A program made the translations under genes and the position numbers. Positions 1 through 9,091 of a stretch of 64,000 bases of DNA are shown here, in pieces. Location of the stretch: contig JAERMQ010000024.1 of the NCBI GenBank assembly GCA_016844745.1, positions 1 through 64,000 of the forward strand, given 5' to 3'. The notes beneath the pieces were generated by a model. The model was given only the letters and a program-made list of their open reading frames with translations, was not told where the DNA came from and did no database searches. How positions within the stretch are numbered: the first letter of the stretch is position 1; every line of letters starts with the position of its first letter. Source of the stretch: Ignavibacteria bacterium. Lineage in GTDB: Bacteria > Bacteroidota > Ignavibacteria > Kapaibacteriales > UBA2268.

Positions 1-31
1 CTTCGGCTGTGTAAACTTTTTTCTTTTTCAT
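1..31 (-). CDS. 5' end of a minus-strand gene, possibly a transposase OrfA (partial)
   Basis: Reading the minus strand, a GGAGG ribosome site (36-40) is followed four bases later by ATG at 31-29 and ten codons, MKKKKVYTAE, before the window ends. A short Lys-rich start followed by Y-T-A-E is typical of the N-terminus of IS3-type transposase OrfA proteins. Ten residues cannot prove this. Its position directly against a 5'-truncated cyclase gene supports a mobile element. Other small basic proteins are possible. Confidence 0.35.
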   Translation of the reverse strand, partial: MKKKKVYTAE

Positions 32-42
32 TTAACCTCCAA

Positions 43-2757
43 ATGATTATTAACAAAATTCTTACCATATTTTGTTGTTTTTCATCTGGTGCAAAACAAA
101 TTAATGATACATATTATGGTTTACATATTTATAATAGGGAAAAAGATAAATTTTCAATTTATCGCGAAGTGCGTGCTGTTGGTAAAAGTAAAAATGTATT
201 ATTTGTAGATAGTGAAAATAATCTCTGGTTTTCAAGCAGGGATTCAGGATTATATAAGTATAATAAAAAAAATAATCCTGAAATTCAGAGAATAATGAAT
301 TTGAATTTTAAAAAAAATAATAGCTTTGAAAAGTTTGTCACCTCAATTATTGAAGATAAATCAAAACAATTATGGATGGGAACATGGAGTGAAGGTCTGA
401 AAATTTACAATTTAAAAACCAATGAATTAACTACTTTTAAAAACGAACCGGGGAATTCAAAAAGTCTATCCTGGAATTTTATTAATTTCCTGTATCAGGA
501 CAGAAGTGGTTTAATATTTATTGGTACGGCTGGAGGATCGGATATTGTTGACATTAACAGTAATAAATTCAAATTTATAAATCCTTTCTATAATGAGGGT
601 AAAACTTCCTTCAATACAAGTTTTTTTTCATCTTTTTACGAAGAAAAAAATGGAAACTTAATTTTAGGCACAGATAATGGATTGCTTAGTTATAATCGAA
701 AATTTCAAAAAATAATCCCCTTTGCAAAAAATTCAAGATTAGCTTCATTTCTTAAAGGCAGATTTATTACTTCAATCATACAGAATAAACAAGGTACCCT
801 GTTTATAGGTTCATTTAAGGGGCTTACTATTATAAGAAAAGATAAATTAAACTTCAAACATTATTTGAAGGAAATTAATATTAATAAATTGTTCTGTGAT
901 TCTGACAATAATATATGGATAGGGTGTGATAAAAACGGTATTAAAAAATTTGATTATAATTCAAATGAATGTATAGATTTAAATGAAATTATCAACTCCC
1001 CAAATCAAGCATTGATTAACAAAAGGACTGTTAATAATATTATTGAAGATAAAAACGGAATGTTATATTTTTTGGTTTCAGGTGTTGGTATAACAATATT
1101 TGATAAAAAAACAAATCAATTTAATAAATTATATTTCAATTCAAAAGATAGCGTTAAACTTAGCGACGGAATTGATAAATTTTACATTGATAAAAATAAT
1201 TTAATATGGATGTCAACATCAAAAGGATTATTTAATTATAATACATTATCCAAAATTTTAAATCATATCAATATCCAAACTGCAAATGGTAAATTTGATA
1301 TAAATAGTATTCAAGAAGATAATGAAGGATATTTGTGGTTTTCTTCAAAAATCGGAATAATACGATTTAATCCAAAAAATAATAAATTTAAAATTTATGA
1401 TAAAAAAAACGGACTTCCAGTTGCCTATTTTATAAGTGGTTCTTATAAATCTAATGACGGAGATTTATTTTTTAGTTGCGTAAACGGATTTATTACTTTT
1501 AAACCTTCTGAATTTAAAGTTGACAATTATTGTCCTCAGGTTGTAATATCCTCTATTGAAGCATTAAATAATAAAAATGGTCAAAATATTAAATTTAAAA
1601 ATATAAATGAAATACCTGAAATTAATCTTACGTATATGTTTAATTCAATATCTATAAAATTTTCAGCTTTAGATTTTTATAATCCCCTTTTGATTAATTA
1701 TGCTTATAAATTAGAAGGCGAAGGTAAAGAATGGATTAATATTGGTAATTCAAAAGCAGTAAATTTTTCCAATTTGCCTCCCGGTGAATATTTATTTAAA
1801 GTAAAATCTACTAATCGGGATGGAGTGTGGGGTGAGAATTATAAAACCCTGAAAATAATTATTACACCTCCGTATTGGTCAACAACCTGGTTTTTGATAA
1901 TCGTAATAATATTCGCTTTGTTTCTTATATATCTACTTTATAGATTCAGAGTGAGAAGAATAAAGAAAATTAATGAGTTATTGGAACAGCAGGTAAATAG
2001 CAGAACATCGGAAATAAATGAACAAAAGCAAATTCTTGAAAATCAGAATTTAGAATTAGATGCTTTAAATAGTGACCTCGCTGAAAAAAACATTCAAATA
2101 TCTAAAGAGCAGGAAATATCCGAAAAACTTTTATTAAATGTGCTGCCCGAATCAATCGCTACCCGCCTGAAAGAAGGCGAAACCACCATCGCCGACCACT
2201 TTGAAGAAGCAAGTGTTGTATTCATTGATATCGTTGACTTTACAAAAAGTTCGGCAAGGTCCGACCCAAAGCGAGTCGTCAACGTCCTCAACGTCCTTTA
2301 CTCCAAATTAGATAAAATTGCCCAAAAACACGGCTTGGAGAAAATCAAAACAATCGGTGATTGCTACATGGCAGCGGCAGGAATTCCCGTCGCTGACCCG
2401 GACAATGTTTCAAAAGCCGCACAATTTGCATTGGAAGCCATGAGTTTACTCAAAGATTACGATACCGGCACCGGTACGATATTAAATTTCCGTTGTGGTG
2501 TGGATTGCGGGCAGGTTGTTGCGGGTGTTATCGGCGAGAATAAATTTATATATGATGTTTGGGGCGATATGGTAAATACTGCATCAAGGATGGAGACAAA
2601 TGGAGTTGCTGGGAAAATACAATGCACAGAAAGATTTCGGGAAAAATTACGAATTACGAATTACGAATTACGATTTGATTTTGAAGAGAGAGGGGAAATA
2701 GAAATTAAAGGCAAAGGTATGATGAGGACTTGGTTCTTGTATCATATTGATTCTTAA
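43..2757 (+). CDS. Membrane adenylate cyclase with propeller sensor, 5' end probably lost
   Basis: Predicted sensor-cyclase making cAMP from ATP. Residues ~15-500 are two-component-regulator-type propeller repeats (recurrent LWxG/IWIG and GLxxYN motifs), ~510-605 a Y_Y_Y-like domain, ~616-637 one membrane helix, ~640-695 a coiled coil, ~697-900 a class III cyclase domain. The catalytic set is present: metal aspartates D729 and D773, adenine-selecting K769 and D838, and transition-state N845 and R849, which favours ATP over GTP. There is no good signal peptide, and the frame is open upstream to base 1, so the annotated start is doubtful and the true N-terminus is probably missing. Bases 2645-2672 are an intergenic-type tandem repeat read as residues ~868-877. 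GC content rises sharply from about 2140, where the cyclase domain begins. Confidence 0.85.
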   Translation: MIINKILTIFCCFSSGAKQINDTYYGLHIYNREKDKFSIYREVRAVGKSKNVLFVDSENNLWFSSRDSGLYKYNKKNNPEIQRIMNLNFKKNNSFEKFVTSIIEDKSKQLWMGTWSEGLKIYNLKTNELTTFKNEPGNSKSLSWNFINFLYQDRSGLIFIGTAGGSDIVDINSNKFKFINPFYNEGKTSFNTSFFSSFYEEKNGNLILGTDNGLLSYNRKFQKIIPFAKNSRLASFLKGRFITSIIQNKQGTLFIGSFKGLTIIRKDKLNFKHYLKEININKLFCDSDNNIWIGCDKNGIKKFDYNSNECIDLNEIINSPNQALINKRTVNNIIEDKNGMLYFLVSGVGITIFDKKTNQFNKLYFNSKDSVKLSDGIDKFYIDKNNLIWMSTSKGLFNYNTLSKILNHINIQTANGKFDINSIQEDNEGYLWFSSKIGIIRFNPKNNKFKIYDKKNGLPVAYFISGSYKSNDGDLFFSCVNGFITFKPSEFKVDNYCPQVVISSIEALNNKNGQNIKFKNINEIPEINLTYMFNSISIKFSALDFYNPLLINYAYKLEGEGKEWINIGNSKAVNFSNLPPGEYLFKVKSTNRDGVWGENYKTLKIIITPPYWSTTWFLIIVIIFALFLIYLLYRFRVRRIKKINELLEQQVNSRTSEINEQKQILENQNLELDALNSDLAEKNIQISKEQEISEKLLLNVLPESIATRLKEGETTIADHFEEASVVFIDIVDFTKSSARSDPKRVVNVLNVLYSKLDKIAQKHGLEKIKTIGDCYMAAAGIPVADPDNVSKAAQFALEAMSLLKDYDTGTGTILNFRCGVDCGQVVAGVIGENKFIYDVWGDMVNTASRMETNGVAGKIQCTERFREKLRITNYELRFDFEERGEIEIKGKGMMRTWFLYHIDS
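2645..2672. repeat. ATTACGA heptamer repeat inside the cyclase gene
   Basis: Four tandem copies of an ATTACGA-type heptamer lie in frame near the cyclase 3' end and encode RITNYELR. The same heptamer lies outside genes near 25005-25028 and 42864-42895. The inserted residues separate ERFREKL from FDFEERGEIEIKGKG, which are normally close together in class III cyclases, so this looks like a tolerated in-frame insertion. Confidence 0.75.
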
Positions 2758-3542
2758 ATCATTTCCTTCAACAGTATATCATAAAATTCCTTATTAGCAT
2801 ATCTCTCCATCCAGGGATAGTGCCCGCATTTCGGAATGATGTAACTTTTTATCTCGATAATATAACGACCCAGCGGCTCAATTACCCCTTCGGCAGTATG
2901 CGGGTCGGAATTGCCATGTATGATAATTATAGGGCAATAGATATTTTTTGCCAATTCAAGCAGGGAGCCGTCCTTCCTCATATTCGAGGCTTCCTGCCAC
3001 ACTTTTTGGTAAATATCGAACCTAAATTCCAATAAATAACTCTGCTGTGGTAATGGAGAAAATGAATCTGTTTTAGTCAGCATTTTGAAGAATTTATTGA
3101 GTGTGTTCTTATCGTGTTTTTGATTTGACTGATTTAATAAGTTAAGCAAATGTACAAATTCCGTCTTATTTTTATCATCCAATTTTCTAAGACGATTATT
3201 CATAATTTCTGATGTATATTTTTCTTCGAATGGAGGGCTGCCAATCAGAATTATTTTTTCAACCAAATCAGGATTTTTAGCTGCTAAAATATAAGCCAGC
3301 CATGCTCCATAAGAATGACCTACTAAAATTACAGGCTGGCGTGTATTATTGTTGATTATATCTTTCAATTCCGAAACTTGTCCCTCGATTGAAACTGACG
3401 TTTGCAGAGCTTCCAAAACACCATATCTTTCAGATAGTTTCAACGCAACCGGCTGCATTGTTCCAACTGCTCCTGGTCCGCCATGAAGGCAGATTATGTT
3501 GTAATCGGGTTGTCCGTATTTTCTGATGTTTGTTTTAAACAA
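2754..3542 (-). CDS. Alpha/beta hydrolase, HGGPG type
   Basis: Alpha/beta-hydrolase fold enzyme, substrate unknown. It has the oxyanion motif HGGPG (residues 20-24), nucleophile elbow GHSYGA with Ser77, a likely acid in HGNSDPHT and the catalytic His in CGHYPWMERY. HGGPG is shared with proline iminopeptidases, but 262 residues and a generic lid region do not fix the substrate. The only in-frame start after the upstream stop is TTG at 3542, 12 bases beyond the stop of the DUF4435 gene, so it is probably the third gene of that operon. Its stop overlaps the convergent cyclase stop. Confidence 0.8.
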   Translation of the reverse strand: MFKTNIRKYGQPDYNIICLHGGPGAVGTMQPVALKLSERYGVLEALQTSVSIEGQVSELKDIINNNTRQPVILVGHSYGAWLAYILAAKNPDLVEKIILIGSPPFEEKYTSEIMNNRLRKLDDKNKTEFVHLLNLLNQSNQKHDKNTLNKFFKMLTKTDSFSPLPQQSYLLEFRFDIYQKVWQEASNMRKDGSLLELAKNIYCPIIIIHGNSDPHTAEGVIEPLGRYIIEIKSYIIPKCGHYPWMERYANKEFYDILLKEMI

Positions 3543-3554
3543 AGGGAAGAAAGT

Positions 3555-4409
3555 TTAAAAAATAAGATAAGGTTTGTTAATAGATTCCCAATTTTTAAGT
3601 GATTTATATAGTTCAGTCGTTTTGAAATCTTCAAGCCTATAGCAAATTCTAAGTGATTCTTCTATTCTTTCAGGATTTAATTCGTTGTGGTTTTTACTGG
3701 CTATTGCTTTTTGAAAAGCTATTGATAAAATTGAAATAAAGTCATGACCATTAGAAATTTGATAATTATCTAATTTATGTTTTGATAATTTTTTAAGTTC
3801 AATTTTTAAATGAGATTTGTCAATTGATAATTTTATTGATTTATCTTCTACATCTTTTATAAGATTATCGATATTAACATCCAAAGAATCTTTGTTAATA
3901 AATTTTTTGAAATTGATATTGTTAAATTTCCATACCAATTTATTTTTATAATTATAAAATTTTAATAATCCAATTGTATAAGTTTTATCAAAAATTACCT
4001 CTTTTAAGTTGCCATAATTTGATAGGAATTTTTGATATTTTTTCATGCTAATATGCTCTAATACTATATTGTCAAAACAAATGGAATTTATCATTGAAAT
4101 TTCAATATCATGATAGTCAGTATAAAATAAATTCTCAAATTTTTTATAAAATTTTTCAACTTTTGCAAAATCTGAATCACGAATGCCTATTAAACCAATA
4201 TAATTTTCAGTTTTTAGTATTTCTAAAATTTTTTCAAGATTCTCAAAGCCTTCAACAGGAACAATTATAGTTTCTCCATCAGATAATAGTTTCCTAAATA
4301 ACTTAACATCAGTATTACCTTCAACCAATATTAATGATTTAGGACCATCTGATTGACGACACATTCTTATTTCATTTAATTTATCCGATAAGAGAAGTGA
4401 ATCCCTCAT
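3555..4409 (-). CDS. ariB: DUF4435/TOPRIM protein, AriB-like (PARIS defence)
   Basis: 284 residues with a TOPRIM-like core: Glu30 in LILVEGNTD after strand 1 and a DxD pair (Asp78, Asp80) in GIRDSDF, the metal-binding pattern of TOPRIM nucleases. The HDIEISMINS stretch (around residue 100) fits DUF4435. Its ATG overlaps the stop of the upstream ATPase gene by four bases (ATGA), implying coupled translation. An ABC-type ATPase followed by a DUF4435 TOPRIM protein is the gene pair of PARIS, in which AriA holds AriB until an anti-restriction trigger releases it as a toxic nuclease. The family match is by motif and context only; an OLD-like two-gene system is the alternative. Confidence 0.7.
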   Translation of the reverse strand: MRDSLLLSDKLNEIRMCRQSDGPKSLILVEGNTDVKLFRKLLSDGETIIVPVEGFENLEKILEILKTENYIGLIGIRDSDFAKVEKFYKKFENLFYTDYHDIEISMINSICFDNIVLEHISMKKYQKFLSNYGNLKEVIFDKTYTIGLLKFYNYKNKLVWKFNNINFKKFINKDSLDVNIDNLIKDVEDKSIKLSIDKSHLKIELKKLSKHKLDNYQISNGHDFISILSIAFQKAIASKNHNELNPERIEESLRICYRLEDFKTTELYKSLKNWESINKPYLIF

Positions 4410-5755
4410 TTTTTTGACTTCCGTTTTGGTTCCTCTAACCTAACAGTTAAATTCCACTTTTCACCAATTATCTGAGGAGAATGAGTTGCTATTAAGAAAT
4501 CAATTTTTTGCAATTGTATTATTTTTTCTAAATCATTAAGAAAATCATGTTGCCATTCTACATGTAATGAAATTTCAGGTTCATCAATAAGTACCAAAGT
4601 ATTTGGTTGAATTTTAAAAATCAATTCATAATTCAAAATCAACTCATTTTGCTCACCGGAAGATAAATCCGAAGCTAAGATATCTTTTTCATCATCGGTT
4701 TTAAAAATATACCCTTTATTTTTATCAATTTGTATTTTTTTAAATTTTAATTTCTTAACATTCAAAATTTCAGTAAATAATTCGATTCTTTTTAAAAGAT
4801 TGTCGAATACTTCTAATTTTTTCATTTGGTCTTCAATGGACATGAAAATTACTTTTAAATCAGAATCCCCAACATTCACTAAGGAACTTGGAAATTTTTT
4901 TAAAGTTTTATTATGTACTTCAATATCATATAATCCAAATTTACTCAGTTTTGTAATTTTATCTTGTAAATTTTTTAATAATAATTCAATATTTTGATAA
5001 GTAAATTTTTCTTTACGAATTGAGTTTTCAAGTATCCTTGAAACAAAGTTAGTATCCAATTCTTGAGATAATTTCGCATATTCCCTTTCTGTATTTTTTA
5101 TTATTTCAGAAATTTCTTTAGAATTTTGAAGAACACTTTCTATCCAGAGTGGTTCTTCACTATGCCTTCTGTATCGAGGTGTATTCTTTTGCAAAAGTCT
5201 TTGGTCTTGAATAAAATAAACTCGTTGGATATTAGCAAATTCAATATTAGAAAAGATGTTTTTCATTTTCAGATCATTAAATAATCCGGGTGGTTCTTCA
5301 TCTTCTAGTTTTAATAAAACTTCTTGCGTTGAATACTCAATGTTTGTTCTGACATCAATCCAAAGTGTAGGTGATATTCTTTCAAGGTAAGGAAATGATT
5401 CTCTAATTCTTCTTGGAGCTATTTTTTCAATAAATTCTTCAGAATTATTCTCTTCAAATTCATAATCGTAATTTTTATTTAATTGTTTATTGAAATATTT
5501 CTGGCTTATTTTATTATTATTTTTTGAAATTTCGATTTGAGAACCATTGTCAAAAGTTACACTAAATATTTTAAATGGAATCTTAAAAAAAATATAAAAA
5601 CTTTGGTTAAACAGGCTTTGCAACATTTTCAAGATAATGGTTTTCCCATAACCATTTGGACTATGGATTATAGTAATTCCTTCTTTTAAATTCAAATCAA
5701 TCTTGTGGTCAAAAAAATTAAATAATTTTTCTATTTTAATGCTTTGAATTCTCAT
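4406..5755 (-). CDS. ariA: ABC-type AAA ATPase, AriA-like (PARIS defence)
   Basis: 449-residue SMC/ABC-like ATPase. Walker A is SPNGYGKT (residues 32-39), the ABC signature is LSSGEQNEL, Walker B is LVLIDEPEISLH, and the H-loop is FLIATHSPQI. Between the Walker motifs lies a charged, partly helical insert of about 300 residues, as in RecF/AAA_15 proteins. It is the first gene of a tight operon with a DUF4435 TOPRIM gene (four-base overlap), the hallmark of PARIS, where AriA forms the sensing scaffold and AriB the effector. The trigger cannot be inferred from the sequence. Very AT-rich codon use compared with the neighbouring pckA suggests horizontal acquisition. Confidence 0.72.
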   Translation of the reverse strand: MRIQSIKIEKLFNFFDHKIDLNLKEGITIIHSPNGYGKTIILKMLQSLFNQSFYIFFKIPFKIFSVTFDNGSQIEISKNNNKISQKYFNKQLNKNYDYEFEENNSEEFIEKIAPRRIRESFPYLERISPTLWIDVRTNIEYSTQEVLLKLEDEEPPGLFNDLKMKNIFSNIEFANIQRVYFIQDQRLLQKNTPRYRRHSEEPLWIESVLQNSKEISEIIKNTEREYAKLSQELDTNFVSRILENSIRKEKFTYQNIELLLKNLQDKITKLSKFGLYDIEVHNKTLKKFPSSLVNVGDSDLKVIFMSIEDQMKKLEVFDNLLKRIELFTEILNVKKLKFKKIQIDKNKGYIFKTDDEKDILASDLSSGEQNELILNYELIFKIQPNTLVLIDEPEISLHVEWQHDFLNDLEKIIQLQKIDFLIATHSPQIIGEKWNLTVRLEEPKRKSKK

Positions 5756-5854
5756 TTTCTATGTCCTTTTCTTAAAAAGAAAAATGTTCCATTCTTAGTA
5801 ATTGAGTACAAAAATAAAAAAATTAATTCCAAATTCTTATCCGATTTAAAAATA

Positions 5855-5893
5855 AACAAAAAATCCCTCGTCAATGAAAATCAACAAGGGATT
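5855..5893 (-). terminator. Rho-independent terminator of the aminotransferase-pckA operon
   Basis: On the minus strand a ten-base stem AATCCCTTGT / ACGAGGGATT (arms 5884-5893 and 5862-5871, one G-T pair) with a 12-base loop is followed by TTTTTGTTTATTTTT. It lies about 35 bases past the pckA stop and would separate pckA from the defence operon downstream. Confidence 0.75.
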
Positions 5894-5931
5894 CATAATT
5901 CAGCATTCATAATTCAGCATTCATAATTACT
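5893..5931. repeat. Tandem ATTCATAATTCAGC-type repeat at the pckA stop
   Basis: About three copies of a CATAATTCAGCATT-like unit begin at the pckA stop codon (5927-5929) and run to the terminator. It is one of several AT-rich tandem repeats in this window placed at gene 3' ends. Confidence 0.7.
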
Positions 5932-7579
5932 TCTTAAATCTTACCGGTCCTGCTTTAGCGACCTCTTCGGGGCAACCTTCCGAGAATAACTTGAAATTCT
6001 CGATGTAGCGCGCTGCAAGAGCATCATACTTCATCCAGTATTCATCTTTATTTCCCCAAGAAGTTGACGGGTCTAAAACATCCTCAGGTACATCAGGGCA
6101 TGAGAGCGGCACTTCAAATCCGAAAACAGAGTCCTTACGATATTCAACATCGTTTAAATGCCCATCCAATGCGGCATTCAATAGGTTACGAGTATGACGA
6201 ATCGAAATTCGTTTACCAACACCGAATTTGCCGCCAACCCAGCCGGTATTGACAAGCCAGCATTGGGCGCCGTGACTCTCCATTTTCTCCTTTAAAAGAC
6301 GTGCATAGAAAAACGGATGATGAACCATAAAAGGTCCACCGAAGCAAGCGCTGAATGTTATCTCAGGCTCGATTCCAAGACCGATTTCGGTTCCTGCTAT
6401 CTTCGATGTATAACCGCTCATAAAATGATACATAGCCTGATCCATGCTCAATCTTGCAATGGGAGGCATAGTACCCGTTGCATCACAAGTCAGGAAAATA
6501 ACATTCTTCGGATGAGTGCGGGACATCTTCTCAGGCATAGCATTTGGAATAAACTCCAAAGGATATGATGCACGCGTATTTTCAGTAAGCTGGTCATCAT
6601 CCAAATCAATACGACGTGTTGCCGGGTCCCAGACAACGTTTTCCAGAATTGTTCCGAAACGGCGGGTACAGGCGTATATTTCCGGCTCATGGTCTGCTGA
6701 TAGGCGAATTACTTTTGCATAACAACCACCTTCGAAATTGAACACACCATTATCGCTCCAGCCATGCTCGTCGTCGCCAATTAGCTTGCGATGCGGGTCG
6801 GCAGATAATGTAGTCTTGCCGGTACCGGATAATCCGAAGAATAAAGCTACATCACCCTTATCGCCAACATTTGCCGAACAGTGCATTGCCATAACACCCT
6901 GCAGCGGCATAAGGAAATTCATAATAGTAAAAATAGATTTTTTAATTTCACCGCCATACATCGAACCGGCAACAATTGCCATACGTTTGGAGAAATCAAT
7001 GCAAATACATGTCTCCGTGCGCGTTCCTTCGATTCTCGGGTCAACCTTGAACGATGGTGATGCTATCAAAGTAAATTCAGGCACGTGATTTTTCAATTCA
7101 TCGCGATTATTAATATTGATAAACATATTCCGGGCAAACAGGCTCTGCCATGCTTTGTCAGTGATGATCCGGATTGGCATCCTTAAATCGGGGTCTGCGC
7201 CCACATAGCAATCCTGGACAAATAGCTCTTCTCCTTGAAGGAAAGCCTGTAAACGCTGAGTCATAGCGTCAAATTTATCGGCTGCCATTGGTCTGTTGTA
7301 AACTCCCCACCAGATTTTATTGGTTGTTGTTGGTTCCTGCACGATGTATTTATCATTTGCCGCGCGGGCAGTCCATTTGCCGGTATTAACAACCAAGGCT
7401 CCTCCTGTTGTCATGTGAGCTTCGCCACGGAAAATAGCTTCTTCGTACAAAGCTTCGGTTGGCAGATTCCAGAACACTTTATCAAGATATTCGAGACCAT
7501 GGTTTTTCAGCTTGAAATCACTTGCAAGCTCGCCTGCGTGTTTGCCTGCGGGAGTTGGAAATTCGAGATATTTTGTCAT
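5927..7579 (-). CDS. pckA: ATP-dependent phosphoenolpyruvate carboxykinase
   Basis: Converts oxaloacetate and ATP to PEP, CO2 and ADP in the cytosol, the entry step of gluconeogenesis. The kinase-1a P-loop GLSGTGKTTLSADP followed by LIGDDEHGW, with YGGEIKKSIFT and the C-terminal MKYDALAARYIENF, are diagnostic of the ATP-type enzyme; about 550 residues is near the usual length. I take the ATG at 7579, which overlaps the preceding aminotransferase stop (ATGA) with a GAGGG site upstream, rather than a TTG two codons earlier. Coupled translation with an aminotransferase suggests conversion of amino-acid carbon to PEP. Confidence 0.95.
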   Translation of the reverse strand: MTKYLEFPTPAGKHAGELASDFKLKNHGLEYLDKVFWNLPTEALYEEAIFRGEAHMTTGGALVVNTGKWTARAANDKYIVQEPTTTNKIWWGVYNRPMAADKFDAMTQRLQAFLQGEELFVQDCYVGADPDLRMPIRIITDKAWQSLFARNMFININNRDELKNHVPEFTLIASPSFKVDPRIEGTRTETCICIDFSKRMAIVAGSMYGGEIKKSIFTIMNFLMPLQGVMAMHCSANVGDKGDVALFFGLSGTGKTTLSADPHRKLIGDDEHGWSDNGVFNFEGGCYAKVIRLSADHEPEIYACTRRFGTILENVVWDPATRRIDLDDDQLTENTRASYPLEFIPNAMPEKMSRTHPKNVIFLTCDATGTMPPIARLSMDQAMYHFMSGYTSKIAGTEIGLGIEPEITFSACFGGPFMVHHPFFYARLLKEKMESHGAQCWLVNTGWVGGKFGVGKRISIRHTRNLLNAALDGHLNDVEYRKDSVFGFEVPLSCPDVPEDVLDPSTSWGNKDEYWMKYDALAARYIENFKLFSEGCPEEVAKAGPVRFKK

Positions 7580-8793
7580 ACCCAATCCCTCACTAATTTA
7601 CGTTCGCCAATATAGAGTTCGTTCGGAGAATTCGGGTCGAGTACCCATTTGATACGCTCAATGCCTTCGGTAATATCTTTTACAGCTCCGCATGTCGAAA
7701 GCCTTAGCCAGCCTTCCATTCCGAAATCAATACCCGGAACTGTAATTACCCGGACTTTATCCAAAAGAAGGAACGCCAATTTTTTGGAATCTTTTTCGTA
7801 ATGACTAAAGTCGGCGAAAGTATAAAATGTTCCATCCGGCTTGACCGGTCGCACTCCTTCGAATGCATTTAATCTGTCCATCATAATATTTCTATTATTT
7901 TCGAGAGTTGCCCTTAAATTTTCCACATGTGACTGCAATCCGTTAATAGCTCCTGTTGCGGCTTTCTGGACGATGACAGAAGGACCGGATGTTTGATGAC
8001 TCTGGATATTAGTCATGCAATTAATCAGCTTCTTATTTCCGACAGCCCAGCCAATGCGGAATCCCGTCATTGCGTATTGTTTTGAAACTCCATTGATTAA
8101 AATAATTTTTGAATTTTCGGATAAGTCTGTTGAATACTTATAGCAATTAATAGGTTTCTTTCCGTCAAAAATCAATCGATGATAGATATCATCCATAATC
8201 AGCCAGATACCACGCTTTTCGCAGAATTGCACAATATCTGAGATAAATTCTTCAGGGTACATTGCACCGGTCGGATTATTAGGACTGTTGATTATAATAG
8301 CTTTAGTGTAGGAAGTAGTTACGCCTTCAATATCCTGCAAACGTGGATAGAAAGAACCGTCGAAAGGAAGCACAGGAACCGGAATACCTCCGCATAGCTT
8401 GACCATTTCAGGATAACTTACCCAATAAGGAGCAGGGAAAATAACTTCTTCCTGTGGATTGAGAATTGCCTGAAGAGCCACCATTATGGCTTGTTTAGCG
8501 CCGCTCGAAGCGATAATATGTTCGGGAAATACTTTTCGACCATAAAAATCTTCGGTATAACGGATGATTGCCTGCTTAAGCTCAGGGATTCCGTCTGCGG
8601 GAGTATATCGCACTTCACCGCTCGTTAATATATTAGTTGCTGCAAGAATAGCGTCCATGGGCGCTTTCGATTTCGGTTCGCCTCCGCCGAGATGAATCAC
8701 CGGCTCGCCTTTAGCTTTCAGGATAGCTGCTATCTCATTCAGCTTTAGCGTTGGTGATTCTGCAATAGATTTTCCAATTAAACTTAAACTCAT
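7576..8793 (-). CDS. Class I/II PLP aminotransferase, aspartate type
   Basis: Fold-type I aminotransferase of 405 residues. Visible motifs are SPNNPTG (substrate and cofactor loop), the PLP-phosphate region SSGAKQAI, the Schiff-base lysine in NGVSKQYAMTGFRIGW, and the C-terminal Arg region GWLRLSTCG. This pattern fits the bacterial aspartate aminotransferase (AspC/AspB subgroup Ib), though related enzymes share it. It overlaps pckA by four bases; aspartate to oxaloacetate to PEP is a plausible joint route. AGAGGAAA precedes the ATG. Confidence 0.88.
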   Translation of the reverse strand: MSLSLIGKSIAESPTLKLNEIAAILKAKGEPVIHLGGGEPKSKAPMDAILAATNILTSGEVRYTPADGIPELKQAIIRYTEDFYGRKVFPEHIIASSGAKQAIMVALQAILNPQEEVIFPAPYWVSYPEMVKLCGGIPVPVLPFDGSFYPRLQDIEGVTTSYTKAIIINSPNNPTGAMYPEEFISDIVQFCEKRGIWLIMDDIYHRLIFDGKKPINCYKYSTDLSENSKIILINGVSKQYAMTGFRIGWAVGNKKLINCMTNIQSHQTSGPSVIVQKAATGAINGLQSHVENLRATLENNRNIMMDRLNAFEGVRPVKPDGTFYTFADFSHYEKDSKKLAFLLLDKVRVITVPGIDFGMEGWLRLSTCGAVKDITEGIERIKWVLDPNSPNELYIGERKLVRDWV

Positions 8794-9091
8794 GTTTGAT
8801 TTCCTCTTGTAATTTGATTTTTAGTTCTTTTCAATACTATTAACAATCTTTTTAAAAAAGAAAGCAAAAATGCCAAAAAATATAATAACTACAAAAGAAA
8901 ATTTAGGGTTTAGTTATGAATAAGAGGTGAGAAGTTATTTTAATAAAAATTGAAATTCTCAGAAAAATTAATTTTATCTTTGATAACTAAAAAAAGTGAA
9001 AGTAAAATTAGTTGAATAAAAGAATATTTTTTAGTTACAAAATAATTTATTAAGTTTAGCTAATAAATTAATTAATAAGTTCAAAAGGATT
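8794..9091. other. Divergent intergenic region with possible promoter
   Basis: Very AT-rich stretch between the divergent aminotransferase and envelope-protein genes. TATCTTTG at 8975-8982 matches the Bacteroidota -7 pattern TANNTTTG for the rightward gene, but no clear TTTG lies 19-21 bases upstream. No gene seen. Confidence 0.35.

Noticed and set aside
5744-5926. 60-codon plus-strand frame
   Set aside because: It reads through the AriA start, a terminator and a tandem repeat; its C-terminus is simply the repeat translated.
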